From Lichina pygmaea (lineage: Eukaryota; Ascomycota; Lichinomycetes; Lichinales; Lichinaceae), in assembly GCA_963422465.1 (NCBI GenBank), contig OY730172.1, forward strand, positions 3,224,001 to 3,288,000: a stretch of 64,000 nt of DNA, in the 5' to 3' direction. Below the pieces are notes generated by a model, which made no database searches, had not been told where the DNA came from, and saw nothing but the letters and a program-made list of their open reading frames with translations. Positions 23,136-34,222 of this stretch are shown in pieces. The stretch's first letter is position 1. Every line of letters begins with the position of its first letter. Both the position numbers and the translations under genes were made by a program.

Positions 23136-26100
23136 CTTTGAAGACCCTCAAGGATGAGTACCTCAGGAGTAACCAACCCCAACTTCCCAGATGGAAAGAT
23201 TAGTGTCGCCAAGCCAGACCTGTTCTATAGTGAAAGAAACAAGATTGACGACTGGCTCATGCAACTCCAAGTCTACTTTCAATTCTAACCAGAGACAAAG
23301 CTGCCTAAGGAAAAGTGGCTCCTCTTCGCAACCACTTACATGAGAGGCAATGCTTATCAATGGATCAAGCCCTACATCAACAAACATCTCTCAGGAAACA
23401 GAGACCACAACAGCACAACAGAATGGATGACAAAATAGACACAATTCAAGGATAAGATCAAAAGGATCCTTGGACTATCTAACAAAGTCAAAGTGGCTAT
23501 ACAAATGATCCAGCACATCAAGCAACAACACTCAGCCGCAGAGTACACCACGCAGTTCAAACAATACTCAGAACTGACTGACTGGGACAACAACACCCTG
23601 ATAGTCATGTACTGACGTGGACTCAAGGAAAACATGAAGGATGAAATCACCTTTGATGGACAAGCGGTCAACACACTGGACAAACTCATCACACAAGCAA
23701 TCAACATCAATGACAAACTATTTGAGTGAGTGATGGAGAAACACCACGACAGAGGATACAGCCACCCTGTATAGCATGTGAGCAACCACTACAAGCTGCC
23801 TAACAAGGCACCACCACATGACCTATATAGCTATGCACCTATGGAACTGGATGCAGTCCACCACAAGGGAAGGTTCACAAAAGGAAGGAACAACAAAAAA
23901 AGGAAAGTACTGAAGTGCTATACTTGTGGCAAGCTAGGCCACATAGTGAAAGACTGTTGTTCAAAGAACAAGGTGCACTGACAGCAACTTAATACACTTG
24001 ACAGAGACTGGAATGTCATCAAGCCAGAGGATCCACCAGGAGAGGCTCAGCTACCCCTTGAACAATAAGACAACTACAATCAGATATTGGAAGTAGCCCA
24101 CCAACTGGCAACATCAGGAGGCAAGAACCTACCAGAACAGACAGGTCAGGACAAGGGACAGGAGCTCTTAACCACCTCTGATGGGGACCAAGACAAACCT
24201 ACGTCTATCAAAGAAGAAATACCACAAGGAAGCTATGCTTACAGCATAGACCCACGAAATCTACAGCATGGCAAACTACAGTGGAGGTTTTGCACAAAGC
24301 ACTACTGCACCTACCACAAACAACTACAAAGGTACAGAGGACATTCACCCTACCACGCCACCTGCCACAAGCATTGGGTCAACTGCGAGAAGGATGTGTG
24401 TGAAATCCACCTTTGGGACAAACGCCAACACACCGTATTCCCCGGGCACACACATGATTGGCACAAACACCTAATGTCCCTACAGCAAGGCAACAACCAC
24501 AACTGCTACATCAACAATTGGCAGTACTGCCTCAAGCCTGGATGTGACAAGCATCAGCAAGACAAATTCATGAACAGATTCCTCAGGACTGATGGGAATG
24601 GCTGGACCCATTGCCCAGTCAGTGGAAAGACACTTCAATCAGGAAAAGACTGAACTCCCTTGTCAAGGGGTGACATCAGGAGCTCAACAACATGACTTCT
24701 AGCAACACAAAGCACCTGCAATTGCCTGTGTCACTACACGCCAACACGCCAGTACAGACATACACACTTGTTGACTCTGGAGCCAGTGGAAACTACATCT
24801 TGAGACAACTCTACGACACCCTCGGCACTGGAAGGAGACGCAAGCAGCAGCCCTATCAGCTCACGATGGCAAATAGACAGACAGAGCTAGTCTGCCATGA
24901 GACACAGCCAATAGAAATAGTTACCAGACACTATGCTGAAAGGATCCACCTTGATATTGTCAAGTTGGCCACTCAGGATATCTATTTAGAGATGTCTTGG
25001 CTAAAGAAGCACAACCTAGTTGTTAACTGGAGGACAGGAGTACTCACATTTAGGAACTACACTAACAACACAGCTCAGACCTGTTACCAGCCACAGAAGG
25101 CATAGACAGATGAGGGAAGGAGTCCTCAGTGGAACCTCACTGACAGAAAGGACAACTCTCAAGAGAAGAGGTCTGCCTTGACAGGCACACCCCAGAACCA
25201 GGTGGCCAAACAGTCAGAGATGAAGAGAGGAAGTTGTTAACCCTCTGGAGATCCCTGAAGAGTACTGACCTGGGTATGATAACCTCTTTCAGGAAGAGAC
25301 AACAACAGCAGTGTTACCTAAGCACCAACCTTGGGATCATGAGATCAAGTTGCAACCAGGGACAGAGCCAGGATTTGGACCAATTTACCAGTTATCAGAG
25401 AAAAAGCTCCAAGTACTTCACAAGTACCTAGAGGAAAACCTGAAAAAGGGTTTCATTCAAGAATCTCAATCACCAGCAGGATACCCGATACTATTTACAC
25501 CAAAGAAAGACAGAAGTCTTCAACTTTGTGTGGATTACAGGAAACTCAACAACATTACCATCAAGAACTGATATCTGTTGCCAAATGCAAACAAATTGTG
25601 AGACAGGATCAGCCAAGCTACAATCTTTACCAAGCTGGACTTGAAAGGAGTATACAACCTGATACACATGAAAGAAGGAGAAGAATGGAAGACAGCCTTC
25701 AGAACCTGATACAGACACTACAAGTATCTGGTTATGCTATTCAGACTCACAAACACACCAGCAACATGTCAAGCATTGATCAACAACATCATCAGAGCAC
25801 ACCTGGACTAAACAGCTATTGCCTACCTGGACAACATTCTTGTCTACTCAAACACGCAACAGGAACATACCAAACATGTGAAGGATGTTCTATGATACCT
25901 ACAACAGTCAGGGCTCAAGCTCAACCCAAAGAAATGTGAGTTCAAAAAACCAGAAGTTGAATTCCTCAGATATGTCATAGGGATTGAAGGGATCAAGATT
26001 GACCCTGAGAAAATCAAAGTGATTCAGCAATAGCCAACACTGACATCAGTTAAGGAAGTACAAGCCTTCCTAGGATTTGCCAACTTCAACTGACAGTTCA

Positions 26101-27918
26101 TTAAGAACTACTCACAGATAGCAACACCACTGACAGAACTCATGAAGAAGGATGTGGAGTACTGGTGGACGGAGAGATAACAAAAAGTATTCCAACAGCT
26201 CAAGGACACTTGCACTAAGGAACCAGTTCTTCTCAACTTCAAGACAGGCCAACCAACACAAATCAAGACAGACACTTCAGATCAGGCAGTGGGAGCATGT
26301 CTATGCCAACAGGCAGACAGCAAGTGGCACCCAGTTGCCTACTACTCACGAAAAATAACACAAGTGGAACAAAACTATGATATCCACAACAAAGAGCTAC
26401 TGGCAGTTGTCAACGCACTTGAACATTGGAGAGTGTACATGGAAAGTAGTTCTGAACTCACTGTTCTTACAGACCACAAGAATCTGACAATGTTCACGAC
26501 AACCAAGAAGCTGAACAGACAGCAAGTCAGATAGGCTGAACTCCTAGGGCAACACAAGTTCAAGATCTTGTACACCCCTGGACAAGACAATAGGAGAGCA
26601 GACATACTAAGCTGATGAAAAGACCACATGGAAGATGATGAACACCAAGGAACAATCTTACAGCAGGACCAGCAAGGAAACCTGGTGCCTCAACCACAGA
26701 TCAACAAGCTCACGGCAGAAGACACTGAAGAACTAATAAGGAACTACCATGATAATCCAGCACATGGTCACCCAGGAATCTCCAAGTCCAAAGACCCAGT
26801 CACAGGAATCACCTACAACTTGATTATGGTGATAGTGGACAGATTCACAAAATATCTAATAGCAGTACTATTCAAGGAGACCCACACAGCAGAACAGTTG
26901 GGACACCTCTTACTGGACAGGTTGGTCAGAGACCACGGAGTTCTGATCACAATCATTACAGACAGAGATAAACTCTTCACATCCAACTACTGGAAGACAA
27001 TCAGTGCAGCCATGGGAACAAAACCCAAAATGTCTACAGCCTATCACCCACGAACTGACAGCCAGACGGAGTGAGTGAACCAAGTCCTGGAGACTTACTT
27101 ACAGCATTACATCAACAAGACCCACAGCAATTGGGTACAGTTATTACTGGTGGCACAGCTGGCAATCAACCAGCACAGATCAGACTCAACAAAGGAATCA
27201 CCATTTTTTGCCAATTTTGGACAACATGCGAACATCAGGATGCCAAGCAGAGCTTCACCAAACACAGAGAAAGCACTCCAACATGACAAGCTCCTACAAC
27301 AAACACACACAATGATGAGGCACTACCTTCAAGAGACCTCAGAAAGAATGCAACATCAAATGGACAAGAAATCAAAAATGGCACCTCAGCTAAAGAAGGG
27401 GGATAAAGTCTACCTCCTCACAAGAAATTGGAAAACAAAGAAACCAAAGACAAAGAAACTTGACAACATCAAGGTCAGACTATTTTTAGTCAAAGAAAAA
27501 ACAGGACCAGTCAATGTCAAGATACAACTACCAAGGGATGCCAGAGTCTATCCAAACTTTCATATATCAATGATTGAACCAGCCAACCAGAGCACACCCT
27601 TGCAGGAAACATTCTATTATCAACCTGAAGAAGAACAAGAGTTTGAAGTTGAACAGATCCTGGCTAGGAAAAGTCAGCAATACTTCGTCAAGTGGAAAGG
27701 ATACCCAGACTTGGAAAATACCTGGGAACCACTCAAGAACCTTGTGAACTGCCAGCTTCTTCTGCGACAGTTTTGGCAGGAGCAGGACTGAACAGCTCAG
27801 CCTGCAGGAGAGACATGTCAATGACTGATCAAGTCAAATCCTCACCATCCAACTCCATCTCTTTCACCAAGCACTGAAGCTTCTGCCTTGCACAGACCTC
27901 AGCGCTCTCCAACATCTT

Positions 27919-28233
27919 TCACTTCTGAGATAGACAAGCCTGCACTGTGGCAAGTTGTTCAAAGAGTGTGTCGTGCATTGCCTTGTCAGTGGCCACATCC
28001 TCACAGAGGTTGTCCCAGGACATGTTCAGAGATTCCCAGGACACAGAGACACAAGACCTTCCGTGCTGAGTGCACGCAGCACATTTCAACTTATTGTCTT
28101 CTCCCAACATCTGGAAGCACAGATGACCACAAAGAACACAAAAGTTGCAGGGCGTACGTGAAACAAAACCCTGATCGCAGATTTGAGCAGCAAGCTGAGT
28201 TCGGCTAACAGTCACACATGACTTTGGAGGCAT
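27919..28233 (-). other. Antisense Cys-rich ORF in Gypsy-3, open for 104 codons
   Basis: A minus-strand ORF that starts 43 bp inside the 3' LTR boundary and runs toward the chromodomain. It begins MPPKSCVTVSRTQLAAQ and continues with CNFCVLCGHLCFQM, KLKCAACTQHGRSCVSVSWE, and a helical tail with an Asp/Glu- and Leu-rich heptad look. It shares every Cys of the CxFC, CF and CAxCTxHGxSC core with the Gypsy-2 ORF, although the remainder is only about half identical by eye. A small zinc-binding protein with a coiled coil is the likely fold type. A promoter on the opposite strand in or near the 3' LTR would be needed for expression. No function can be assigned. Confidence 0.65.
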
Positions 28234-28276
28234 GACTGGATTTCATCAAGATGATGAAAGATAGAGAGGAGGATAG

Positions 28277-28749
28277 TGTTATGACCCAGGAGGAACACAG
28301 TCTTTATATACTCACAGGAAGCAGCAGACAGGATACTGAACAGAAGTACCAGACAGTGTGACACGGGAACCAGTCACGTGACCGGCGAGACAAACTGGAG
28401 GGTGCTTGCCGCAGCATGCATGAAAAGTGAGCAAAGTGAGCAGAGCTCACCGATCTCACCAAGTGAGCAAAGTGAGCAGAGCTCACTATGCTCACGAACT
28501 GGGCACTATATAGTCCAGTGATAGTTCCCTTATGGAATGATTATCTTCAACTCATGTTGTGATCCAGACAACTAGATCTACTTCAATACAATCCTTTTGT
28601 ACAAAGCTGTTGATCAGGTGTCACCACCACCACATTCCACCAAACCCCTTCGCACTCCTTGACACTCCTCTCCTGCGAGAACCAACCTGCCTTCCACCTC
28701 TCACCCTAATCCTATACTCGGATAGGACGGTACAGTACAGACCGCAACA
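28277..28749 (+). repeat. Gypsy-3 3' LTR (473 bp)
   Basis: TGTTATGACCCAGGAGG ... GACCGCAACA. It is 158 bp shorter than the 5' LTR, about three fewer U3 tandem units (only one to two remain, about 28425-28495). The TATA region lies at about 28505. Confidence 0.9.
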
Positions 28750-28852
28750 ATCTACAACTTCCATGAGAAATACCCAAGGAAACCACAGGCACAGAACTAC
28801 ACCCACGAGCGGCCTGAGGCTCACAGGAGTTCGCCATGTGAAGGAGGGAGGT

Positions 28853-29200
28853 AATATCATGGTTCTGGCCCAGTTGCATATCTGGCACAAGTCACGCACC
28901 TTGCCGGGAAGTTCCATCTGCACTGTTGCCTGTTTGCTCTGCTATTGCCTTGTTGCATATCTGGTACAAGTCACGCACCTTGCCGGGAAGTTCCATCTGC
29001 ACTGTTGCCTGTTTGCTCTGCCGTATCCCCTGCCTATAAGAACTTCTCCTACTTCCCCAGCTTCTTCTCTTCTTCTTTTCTCTTTTCCTTCCTTGTCTTT
29101 TGTCTTGTACATCAATCCAAGTCTCAAGTCTCAAGCCAAGTCAGGTCAAGGTTACTGAATCAGTTAGGCTTGAGTTCTGCTCTGCTATTGCCTTGTCACA
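28853..29200 (+). repeat. 3' LTR of Gypsy-1 copy 2
   Basis: A Gypsy-1-type LTR ending TTGCCTTGTCACA at 29200. The interior has a partial tandem duplication: the block from CATATCTGG to TTTGCTCT appears twice, at about 28870-28940 and 28950-29020. It follows a purine-rich stretch (GTGAAGGAGGGAGGTAA, ending about 28852). Confidence 0.8.
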
Positions 29201-29290
29201 TGAAGGTATTCTGTTTTCTATCTCTGACTGCTTTTTTCTTCAGCTTGGTTGCTTGCTCAAGTTTCTCTTGGCTTGCTTGTCTAGCCAAGT
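29201..29290 (-). mobile_element. LINE ORF2 scrap
   Basis: The minus strand encodes ASQEKLEQATKLKKKAVRD and KQNTF, matching the linker of LINE ORF2 between endonuclease and RT. It abuts the end of the Gypsy-1 copy 2 LTR, so that element most likely inserted into an older minus-strand LINE whose other side was lost. Confidence 0.8.
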
Positions 29291-29636
29291 GGTAATAGTG
29301 ATATAGAGAAAGTGACTCCATCAGAACACAAGTAATCTCAACTGCAAGACAACAACAGTGGTGAGAATTCAACTGCTTTGGCATAGTAAGAAGTGAGAAG
29401 ATTCTGGGACAGAACTCTTGGAGAGAACAGGTGGTGTTACAGTCAAAGTCAGAGTCTTGCCAGAGTGGAATTGTCAGGAGCTAGTTGCCTGACTGGGCAC
29501 TTAGTCAGTTGGGGTTTCCTGACTAAGCAGGTGGGTGCAGCCACACTTATCTATCGCTAGTACGGAGATGTCGGGCACTAAGTCCAGACATAGTAGTCTT
29601 TTGGCTCAGTTCCACTTTAGCCTACTCTGTACAGCA
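29291..29636. other. Unassigned flank of LINE C, possible LTR trace
   Basis: No gene seen. At about 29468 the word TGTCAGGAGCT followed by CTGACTGGGCA resembles the LTR-like start at about 6968. The right end contains the 11-bp target duplication of LINE C (29626-29636). Confidence 0.3.
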
Positions 29637-30127
29637 ACCACCAAAACCTTAAGGTGAAAACCTATCACTTTGGGTAACCCAGCCTGTTTGTCAAAAGTTG
29701 TGATCTCTGAATCTTTGATCTTCAACTTCAACAACCAACAGACTATCTATAACAAGGCAGAGAGTGGCCAGTGGGATTCTGAAAGACTGGGGACAGGCCC
29801 CAATTACCTAGGAACACTCAGTCTTGGGGTGTGGTCCCAGGATTGAGCAAGTACTCCCAGTCAGACAGAGATAACAGCTTGAACTTCTCTCAAGAGAAAC
29901 ATCTAGCATCAAGAAGATCAGGGCTCCCAGGATAAGAGGAATAGTTTAGAGCTTGCCTCTAGTGCTGGTAGAGTTGAAAAACTCTAGGAAAGCTCAGGCA
30001 GGGGGTGTGGTCTCCAGCTTGAGTTAATACAGCCAGATTTCCCTAGAGTCTAGTTGGAAAAGACTGCCCAGGAAAGTACAGTCTTGGGGAGTGGTCCCAG
30101 GATTGTGCAATTACTGCTAGGAACCAG

Positions 30128-31570
30128 GTGACTCTTTGTGAACAACCCACTGTGCAGGTTACCTACCCTATACCTGTCAAAAAGAAGAAACCGGACTCCT
30201 CCCAGAACACTACCAGAAAAACAACACTTTCTCCAACAATACCAGCTCCCAGTTCTGCTGGTACTCGGCCTAGTTCTTCTACCCCCTATCCAGCTCTCCA
30301 GAATGACTACAACCTACTGGACTCATGGCTCAAGACTCAAGCTACCCCAGAATCTGTACTGAAAAGCTGGGAGAATATTAAGAAAAACTCTTGTACTAAT
30401 GAAGCCCAGTCCACCAAAACCCAGTCTCTCCCCACTGGTCTGACCAACAAGATTTTCCAGAAGCTGGAGAATATTAGCAAGCGGCTAGACAAGCAAGAAT
30501 CTAAGCCATCATATGCCCAGGCTGTTCAGAAACATATCCCAGCTCAAATCCCTCTAGCTCCAAGGATTCTGAAGGAAGTTCTTGTCCACCCTGGTAACCA
30601 GACACCTGATATGGCCAACAGGACTCACATCCAGCTTTTTCAAGCTCTCCAAGACAGACTCCCCAGTCCCTATAATAAACAAGTCAGAGCAGTGAGAAAA
30701 CTTCCCTCAGGGGATATTCTTATTAACACTGAAACCCAAGAGACTAAGAGTTTTCTGGAGAAAGACTCTGCCTGGATATCAGCTATTTTTACCAAGGAAG
30801 CAACTATCCAACCCAAGAGATTCCCAGTGTTGATTCATGGAGTCAGAACCACAGACATCCAGCCAGAAAACCTGGAAAAAACTCGCCAGACTATCCAGAA
30901 CAGCAACCTATCCCTGAGCAAGCAAATCACTATTCTAAGAGCCTACTGGTCAAAGAAGGCTATAGCTCAAAAGAAACCAGTTACTTCACTCCACCTGGAT
31001 CTGGCCACCCCGGAACAGGCCAATCTTCTAATTGAGAGTGGAGTAGTGCTAGGCCACAGATTGCATGAGGCAGAGCCTTTTCTGGCTAACACAGTGGTGG
31101 CACAATACTTCAAGTGCTTTGGGTATGGACACCAAGCTCGCCTGTGCAGGAATCAAGCTGTATGTGGTGCCTGTGGAGGCCAGCATGAAAGAAGAACCTG
31201 CCAAATCCCTGAGCAACTGCTAAAGCCAAAATACAGCAACTGCAAAGGAGCTCACCCAGCCTGGGCTAGCACATGCCCAGTACGCCAAGAAACAGTCAAG
31301 AAGGCAAGAGATGCATGGATTTCCCGCCCAGGGAAGTATGAGATCTCCACTGCTACCACTGTCCCAGTCACACAGTCTCCAGTTACTTTCCCCTTCATAC
31401 AGACTCTTCCAGGAGGAAAAAGACAGAAAACCACAGAGCCAACTAGAAGCTCAGAGAGACTCAGAGGAGGGTCTCCAGAAGTGCAAATTCTGTCTACAAG
31501 ATCAACAAACACAGGGGGAAAGCAGTCAGTCAACCTCTTCAAGATCTTTGAAGATGAAATGTCTACATGA
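30128..31570 (+). CDS. LINE C ORF1, intact RNA-binding gag-like protein (480 aa)
   Basis: The only ORF1 here with an intact frame and ATG. The N-terminus is Pro/Ser/Thr-rich and basic (~1-110), and a helical stretch NKIFQKLENISKRLDKQE (~100-120) may mediate oligomerisation. The conserved core follows (SPYNKQVRAVRKLPSGDILI; TSLHLDLATPEQANLLIESG), then three Cys motifs near residues 330-385 (YFKCFGYGHQARLC, CGACGGQHERRTC, YSNCKGAHPAWASTC; the first Cys of the third is Ser here). The C-terminus is basic and Ser-rich. In Tad1-type LINEs this protein coats the RNA. It ends in a 4-nt ATGA overlap with ORF2. Start chosen by alignment with LINE A ORF1, although the first residues differ. Confidence 0.8.
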   Translation: MTLCEQPTVQVTYPIPVKKKKPDSSQNTTRKTTLSPTIPAPSSAGTRPSSSTPYPALQNDYNLLDSWLKTQATPESVLKSWENIKKNSCTNEAQSTKTQSLPTGLTNKIFQKLENISKRLDKQESKPSYAQAVQKHIPAQIPLAPRILKEVLVHPGNQTPDMANRTHIQLFQALQDRLPSPYNKQVRAVRKLPSGDILINTETQETKSFLEKDSAWISAIFTKEATIQPKRFPVLIHGVRTTDIQPENLEKTRQTIQNSNLSLSKQITILRAYWSKKAIAQKKPVTSLHLDLATPEQANLLIESGVVLGHRLHEAEPFLANTVVAQYFKCFGYGHQARLCRNQAVCGACGGQHERRTCQIPEQLLKPKYSNCKGAHPAWASTCPVRQETVKKARDAWISRPGKYEISTATTVPVTQSPVTFPFIQTLPGGKRQKTTEPTRSSERLRGGSPEVQILSTRSTNTGGKQSVNLFKIFEDEMST

Positions 31571-33955
31571 AGAATACAAAGTTCACACTTCTTCAATACA
31601 ATGTGCAGAAAAGCCAATCAGTCCAAGAGCTACTTCTAGCAACCCCAACTCTTCAAGAAGTAGATATTATTGCACTTCAAGAACCCTGGAAGAATCCTCA
31701 CCTTCAAACTAGCACCTCAACTGTTTTTTCTTCTTTTCTTCCTTTATATTCTCCAGAGATTGGTAGAACTCTTTTTCTTATTAACAAAAACCTGAAACTG
31801 TCATCTCTCCACCCTACTTTCTGGAGTAAAGACTTTGTTTCTCTTGAAATTCATCTGGAAAACATCTCTACTTCTCTGTGGGTGCATAATCTATACTTCA
31901 CTCCCTCAAGTCAAGAGAACTACCTACAAGCATCAGAAGCTCTTCTCTGTCTACTCCAAAATGCTTTACAAGCAAAAGGGCAGCATATTCTTCTTACAGA
32001 CTCAAATCTTCACCACCCTGACTGGTCAAAGAAAAGAAGACTATATTCTGACACTGCACACAAGTTCCAAACTCTAATAAAAAACTCAAATCTGGAGTTA
32101 GCTATTGCACCTTTTACACCCACAAGAGCTAGATCTCTTTCCCACAAACCCTGGTCACCTATTGATCTTTCCTTTATATTTTCTTCTCTTTCTAACTCTC
32201 TAATCTTTTCTAAAATTGCTTTGCAGTTCTTTCATGGGTCTGACCACAGACCTGTACTAACTAGCCTGGACCTGGACTCACCAAGAAAAACCTGGAAGCC
32301 AGAAAGGAACTGGAAAACACTGGACACAAACCTGGCAAAACAAGAGTGTAATAATTTGCAGCTGCCCTTCCACTTTCAAGATAAACATGAAGTGGATGAG
32401 TACTTGGAATATCTTAACCACTTTCTCCAAGAAATAGCAGACAGATGCACAGAACTCCAGAAGCAATCTAGCCACTCAGTCCTCTGGTGGAACCAAGAGA
32501 TCCAAACTAAAGTTAAGCAGGAAAGAAGAATAAGAAGACAAGTGGTCAGAGGACAGGCAAGCCAAGAAGAGCTAGAAGAAGCAACTAAGCTCAAGAAGAA
32601 AGCTGTCAGAGAAGGCAAACAGAACACCTTCAGAAAACAAGTTCATGAGCTAGCCAGTTCCTCAAAATTCTGGAAGCTTGCAAAGTGGGGAAAATCAAAA
32701 GCTAACAAGACCCCTGATCTTTCTCTGGTCCCTGATCTGGAGACTCAAGAAGGACTAGCCAAAAGCTTTGAGGAGAAGACAAAATCTTTCTCAGCTTAAT
32801 TCTTTCCAGAAGCATGTGTTCCAGAACCAAGTACAGAAAGTCACCAGAGTACTCCAGAGATCCAGCTTTCTCAGGAGGTTACCACTGAAGAAGTGGAGCA
32901 AATTCTGAACAAGAAGAAACCTTTTACAGCAGGAGGAAAAGACAAGCTGCCAAATGGATTTCTGAAAGTGCTGGGTCCCAAGTTCTGCCAAGCTATAGCT
33001 GTTCTCACATCAACATGCTGGAGACTGGAATACTTTCCAGAGAAATTCAAGAATGCAAAAATAGTCTGTCTAAGAAAACCTGGCAAGGGAATCTATAACC
33101 AAGCTAAAGCCTGGCGCCCAATAGCTCTGCTAAACACAACTGGCAAGCTGATGGAAGCTATTACAGCAGCCAGACTAAGCAAGGTAGCAGAAGAGGCTAA
33201 ACTCTTGCCAGAAATCCAGATGGGGTTCAGGAAAGGCAGATCAACTGAATCAGCACTTTTCCTTCTAACTTCCCAAGTGGAAAAAGTCTGGAAAGAAGGC
33301 ATGGTTGCATCTCTACTTTCTCTGGACATCTCAGGAGTATATGACAGAGTTCTCCCAGAGATTCTTCAAAAGATTCTGGAGAGAAAAGGAATCCCTCTCT
33401 GGCTAACTTCTTGGATCTTCTCTTTCTGTACCAGACGTACCACCACCCTAGTTTTTGATGACTCTGAGTCCTCTTCTATTCCTATTCACTGTAGAGTTCC
33501 CCAAGACTCCCCTTTGTCTCCTATTCTTTTTCTATTCTATATTTCTGAACTTCATGAGACTGTACATTCTCCTACTACTGGTGTTTCTGCTCTGGGAGTT
33601 GCAGATGATACAAATCTGCTTGCATTTGAACACTCTCTGAAAAGCAACCTTCTGAAGTTGAAGAATACACATCTTAAATGTCTATCTTGGGCTGCAAGAC
33701 ATGGAATAGTCTTCTCTCCTGAGAAATATAAAATACTTCATTTTTCCAGAAGAAGATCAGACAATCTGCAGCTCAAGCTTAGACTTGGGAATGTGATTCT
33801 AAAACCAAAAGAAGAAGTGCAAGTATTGGGAGTGTACCTGGATGCCAAACTCCACTGGCACAAACACCAGAGAATTATTCTTCAAAAAGCACAAAAAGCA
33901 CTATCTTCTCTTTCTAGAACCTCTTACTCCACCTGGGGCTTTCCAGTTCTCACAG

Positions 33956-34222
33956 TGTCACAGTTCTGGCCCAGTTGTATATCTGGCACAAGTCACGCAC
34001 CTTGCTGGGAAGTTTCATCTGCACTGTTGCCTGTTTGCTCTGCTGTATCCCCTGCCTATAAGAACTTCTCCTGCTCCCCCAGCTTCTTCTCTTCTTCTTT
34101 TCTCTTTTCCTTCCTGGTCTTTCATCTTGTACATCAATCCAAGTCTCAAGTCTCAAGCCAAGTCAGGTCAAGGTTACCAAATCAGTTAGGCTTGAGTTCT
34201 GCTCTGCTATTGCCTTGTCACA
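33956..34222 (+). repeat. Gypsy-1 copy 3 5' LTR (267 bp)
   Basis: TGTCACAGTTCTGGCCC ... GCCTTGTCACA. It contains a C/T-rich block (CCCCCAGCTTCTTCTCTTC) and TATAAGAACTTCTCC as a likely TATA region near 34057. Confidence 0.92.

Larger units (their letters stand above)
22505..28749 (+). mobile_element. Gypsy-3, complete-ended Ty3 chromovirus (6.2 kb), heavily broken fossil
   Basis: Inserted in the same host element, Gypsy-1 copy 2, with target duplication ATCTA (22500-22504 and 28750-28754). LTRs are 22505-23135 and 28277-28749. The internal order is as in Gypsy-2: gag (~23160-24060; CYTCGKLGHIVKDCC ~23915), protease (LVDSGASGNYI, ~24770), RT (~25310-26090), RNase H (~26280-26620), integrase (~26750-27430), chromodomain (YFVKWKGYPDLENTWEPL, ~27680-27740), antisense ORF (27919-28233) and purine tract (~28256-28276). 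Gag to integrase is almost the same sequence as Gypsy-2, but the 3' end and U3 are of another type. It has clearly more breaks than Gypsy-2 (roughly two dozen), most of the transition type. Confidence 0.92.
12464..29200 (+). mobile_element. Gypsy-1 copy 2 (Ty3 chromovirus), 5'-truncated, in four pieces
   Basis: Four collinear pieces make one element of the family of the complete copy at 33956-39265: 12464-13580 (RT/RNase H), 14645-15646 (integrase), 22145-22504 (integrase end and chromodomain region) and 28750-29200 (tail plus 3' LTR). The gaps are filled by the solo-LTR nest, Gypsy-2 and Gypsy-3, each bounded by a 5-bp target duplication (TCAGG, ACGCC, ATCTA). Everything 5' of the RT core is missing, and LINE B's tail abuts it. 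Its 3' LTR is 28853-29200 and carries an internal duplication. It is an old, broken fossil that predates all three guests. Confidence 0.85.
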
